NCBI GenBank assembly: GCA_021295935.1
Contig: JAGWBL010000040.1
Span: forward strand, 1 to 7,671
Origin: Pseudomonadales bacterium
GTDB lineage: Bacteria; Pseudomonadota; Gammaproteobacteria; Pseudomonadales; Azotimanducaceae
Direction: 5' to 3'
Length of the DNA stretch: 7,671 nt
This document shows positions 6,289 to 7,671 of this stretch, in pieces (position 1 is the first letter of the stretch; the number at the start of each line of letters is the position of its first letter). The notes under the pieces are model-generated. The model ran no database searches. It was not told the DNA's origin and was given only the letters and a program-made list of their open reading frames with translations. The position numbers and the translations under genes were made by a program.

Positions 6289-6372
6289 GACTCGTGCAGA
6301 GTCCTCGATGCGACTCTCTGTTGGGGCATCCGCCGCACCGGCCGCTGAAGGGCTCTCGGGTCGGAGTTCGTA
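6289..6372. other. nth-rnt spacer with mutually exclusive short hairpins
   Basis: The 84-bp spacer holds GACTC at 6289-6293, GAGTC at 6299-6303 and GACTC at 6313-6317 within GACTCT/AGAGTC (6312-6317 with 6298-6303). The middle copy can pair with either flank, so two alternative stems of 5 and 6 bp are possible. No T run marks a terminator. GGAG at 6363-6366 is a good ribosome binding site, 6 nt before the rnt GTG. The stems are short and may be chance. Confidence 0.3.
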
Positions 6373-6984
6373 GTGGAACTCAAAGAGAGATTCAGGTCAT
6401 TCCTGCCGATCGTCGTGGATGTCGAAACCGGCGGTACGGAACCGGATCGACACGCACTTCTCGAGCTTTGCGTCGTCGTTCCTGAAAGGCAGGAAGACGA
6501 ACTGGTTGTCCGTAAGGTGGGCATCCACAACTGGAACGTGACTCCGTACGACGCATCCGCGGTCGAAACGGGGTCGCTTGAAGTGAGCGGGATCGACCTG
6601 TCCCGGGAGGATCGCATCTCGATTCCGGAGGAGCAGGCCATGCGCGAGTGCTTCCAGACCGTCAGGAAGGCCATTCGGCGTCATGGCTGCACTCGTGCAA
6701 TAGCTACCGGTCACAACGCCCACTTCGACCTCGCCGTGATGAAGGCGGCCGCCAAGAGGCACGGGATCAAGCGGGACCCCTTTCATCCGTTCAGCGTTCT
6801 CGACACGGTTTCGCTGTCCGCAGTGGCATACGGCCATACGGTGTTGAGCGTGGCGTGCGAGCGCGCGGAAATCGCCTTCGACTGCGATCGGGCGCACTCG
6901 GCCCGCTACGACGCCACTGTCACGGCCAAGCTGTTCTGCCGGCTCGTCAACTCCAGCAGCTACTCGCGTTCGGGGCTTCCCTGA
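6373..6984 (+). CDS. rnt: Ribonuclease T (3'-5' exonuclease, DEDDh family)
   Basis: RNase T trims 3' ends during tRNA turnover and maturation of stable RNAs, and acts as a homodimer in the cytoplasm. The 203-residue product aligns along its length with E. coli RNase T (215 residues). The DEDDh catalytic set is complete: Asp16 and Glu18 in VVDVETGG, Asp119 in HNAHFD, and His175 with Asp180 in AHSARYD. Also conserved are SGIDL, KRDPFHPFSVLDT and HTVLSVAC. The start is GTG 6373, with GGAG 6 nt upstream; an in-frame TGA at 6346-6348 and no ATG in between exclude a longer N-terminus. The E. coli N-terminal extension of a few residues is absent. The gene lies 84 bp after nth in the same direction and converges on grxD, overlapping its 3' end by 25 bp. 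Confidence 0.95.
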   Translation: MELKERFRSFLPIVVDVETGGTEPDRHALLELCVVVPERQEDELVVRKVGIHNWNVTPYDASAVETGSLEVSGIDLSREDRISIPEEQAMRECFQTVRKAIRRHGCTRAIATGHNAHFDLAVMKAAAKRHGIKRDPFHPFSVLDTVSLSAVAYGHTVLSVACERAEIAFDCDRAHSARYDATVTAKLFCRLVNSSSYSRSGLP

Positions 6985-7319
6985 GCTCGCTCTGCAGCAG
7001 CCTTGACCATCGGTTCCAGTTCCCCGTTCTCGTGCATTTCCGATACGATGTCGCAACCCCCGACGAGCTCCCCCTCGATGTAGAGTTGCGGAAACGTCGG
7101 CCAGTCCGCGACGTGGGGCAAGGTTGCCCGAATCGCTGGACTCCCCAGTATGTCGACATACGCGAACCGCTCTCCGCAATCTGCCAGGCAGGCGACGGTG
7201 CGGGCGGAAAACCCGCATTGGGGCGCCTGAGGCGATCCCTTCATGTAGAGCAAGATCGGATGCTCTTCGATTTGCCGTCTTATGACTTCGGCGGTGTCTT
7301 CGTTCATGGATTCAGGCAT
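6960..7319 (-). CDS. grxD: Monothiol glutaredoxin (Grx4/GrxD type)
   Basis: GrxD proteins have a CGFS active site, bind a bridging [2Fe-2S] cluster as dimers with glutathione, and take part in Fe-S cluster transfer together with BolA-type proteins in the cytoplasm. The product (119 residues from ATG 7317-7319, or 115 from ATG 7305-7307) closely matches E. coli GrxD (115 residues): PILLYMKGSP, QCGFSA with Cys35, CGERFAYVDIL, WPTFPQLYIEGELVGGCDIV and EMHENGEL. The second ATG fits the E. coli N-terminus better (MNEDTAEVIRRQI against MSTTIEKIQRQI), so the shorter form is the likelier protein; the longer one is given because neither start has a strong ribosome binding site. The gene is convergent with rnt and divergent from the following PLP enzyme across a gap of about 50 bp. 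Confidence 0.95.
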   Translation of the reverse strand: MPESMNEDTAEVIRRQIEEHPILLYMKGSPQAPQCGFSARTVACLADCGERFAYVDILGSPAIRATLPHVADWPTFPQLYIEGELVGGCDIVSEMHENGELEPMVKAAAERAQGSPERE

Positions 7320-7370
7320 CGCTGCTGCGGAAGCACAAGGTCATTTTAGGTACAGCTTCTTGGTGTTGCC
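7320..7370. promoter_or_regulatory. Short divergent intergenic region between grxD and the PLP enzyme gene
   Basis: About 51 bp must hold control signals for both divergent genes, unless a promoter extends into coding sequence. On the minus strand, TAAAAT (complement of 7343-7348) lies 23 nt before the first grxD ATG and could be a -10 element, but no good -35 is seen at 16-18 nt. For the plus-strand gene no clear promoter or ribosome binding site is visible. AT content is higher here than in the flanks. Confidence 0.25.
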
Positions 7371-7671
7371 GTGTTCCGGTTTGACAAGTTCGTGTCGAGG
7401 GAGGGCTCGTACAGTCTCAAGTGGGAGAAGTACGCCGGAACCGACATCCTGCCGTTCTGGGTGGCTGACATGGACCTGCCATCGCCTCCGTTTGAGCTGG
7501 ATGCCGTGAGATTGCGGGCGCGCCATCCCATACACGGCTATTCAACGGTGCCCGACTCATTGACCGAGGCGTTGCGGGAGCGGGCAAGCAACGATTTCGG
7601 ATGGAGCATCGAGGAAGACTGGGACGTGTGGATTCCGGGCCTCGAGGCCGGAATGCACCACGCCCTGCGCC
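7371..7671 (+). CDS. MalY/PatB-family PLP-dependent C-S lyase, N-terminal part (3' end outside the window)
   Basis: The open frame starts at GTG 7371 and runs to the window edge, showing 100 codons. The opening FRFDKFVSREGSYSLKWEKY followed by DILPFWVADMDLPSPP matches the N-terminus of MalY/PatB-type cystathionine beta-lyase-like aminotransferases (fold type I PLP enzymes), in which the N-xSxKW and P-x-WVADMD segments line the substrate pocket. HGYSTVPDSLTEALRER and IPGLEAGMHHALR agree with the usual HGxxGY...P..L and LPGVVPGLxxA regions. Known members cleave C-S bonds of cystathionine or related substrates, giving homocysteine, pyruvate and ammonia. The PLP-binding Lys lies beyond the window, so activity cannot be judged. 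The GTG start is inferred from homology; no strong ribosome binding site is visible. It is divergent from grxD. Confidence 0.88.
   Translation, partial: MFRFDKFVSREGSYSLKWEKYAGTDILPFWVADMDLPSPPFELDAVRLRARHPIHGYSTVPDSLTEALRERASNDFGWSIEEDWDVWIPGLEAGMHHALR

Overview
The window is about 60% GC, densely coding and almost all on the plus strand. It reads as chromosomal DNA of a Gammaproteobacterium. The protein sequences resemble E. coli MetG, RsxA-E, Nth, RNase T and GrxD, and the order metG, rsxABCDGE, nth, with rnt and grxD close by, fits that class. No tRNA, rRNA, CRISPR array, insertion sequence or phage gene is visible.

Layout: the 3' half of metG (1-1080, methionyl-tRNA synthetase) is followed after 14 bp by a six-gene rsx (rnf) cluster: rsxA 1095-1667, rsxB 1664-2170, rsxC 2167-3252, rsxD 3249-4121, rsxG 4118-4630, and rsxE 5112-5720 after a gap of 481 bp. 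nth (endonuclease III) starts inside rsxE at 5653 and ends at 6288. rnt (RNase T, 6373-6984) follows. grxD (monothiol glutaredoxin, minus strand 6960-7319) converges on rnt, and their 3' ends overlap by 25 bp. A MalY/PatB-family PLP enzyme begins at 7371 and runs off the right edge.

The rsx genes would encode a membrane electron-transfer complex: RsxC (flavin and 4Fe-4S), RsxB (4Fe-4S ferredoxin-like), RsxD and RsxG (covalently bound FMN), and RsxA/RsxE (paired membrane subunits). In E. coli the complex keeps SoxR reduced; in other bacteria it couples ferredoxin/NAD electron transfer to ion movement. Junctions A-B, B-C, C-D and D-G are all 4-bp stop/start overlaps, so the genes were built as one translationally coupled unit.

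The operon is unusual in several ways. rsxD carries an in-frame amber codon (3723-3725) with the same frame continuing on both sides. RsxC lacks the usual N-terminal domain and two conserved motifs. RsxD, RsxG and RsxE are shorter than in E. coli. The G-E junction is split by a stretch with no recognisable gene. Even so, nearly all cofactor-binding residues are kept. This fits either a slimmed-down lineage-specific Rsx complex with one sequencing error or recent mutation, or an operon starting to decay. No clearly new system was found; the altered rsx operon is the part worth following up.
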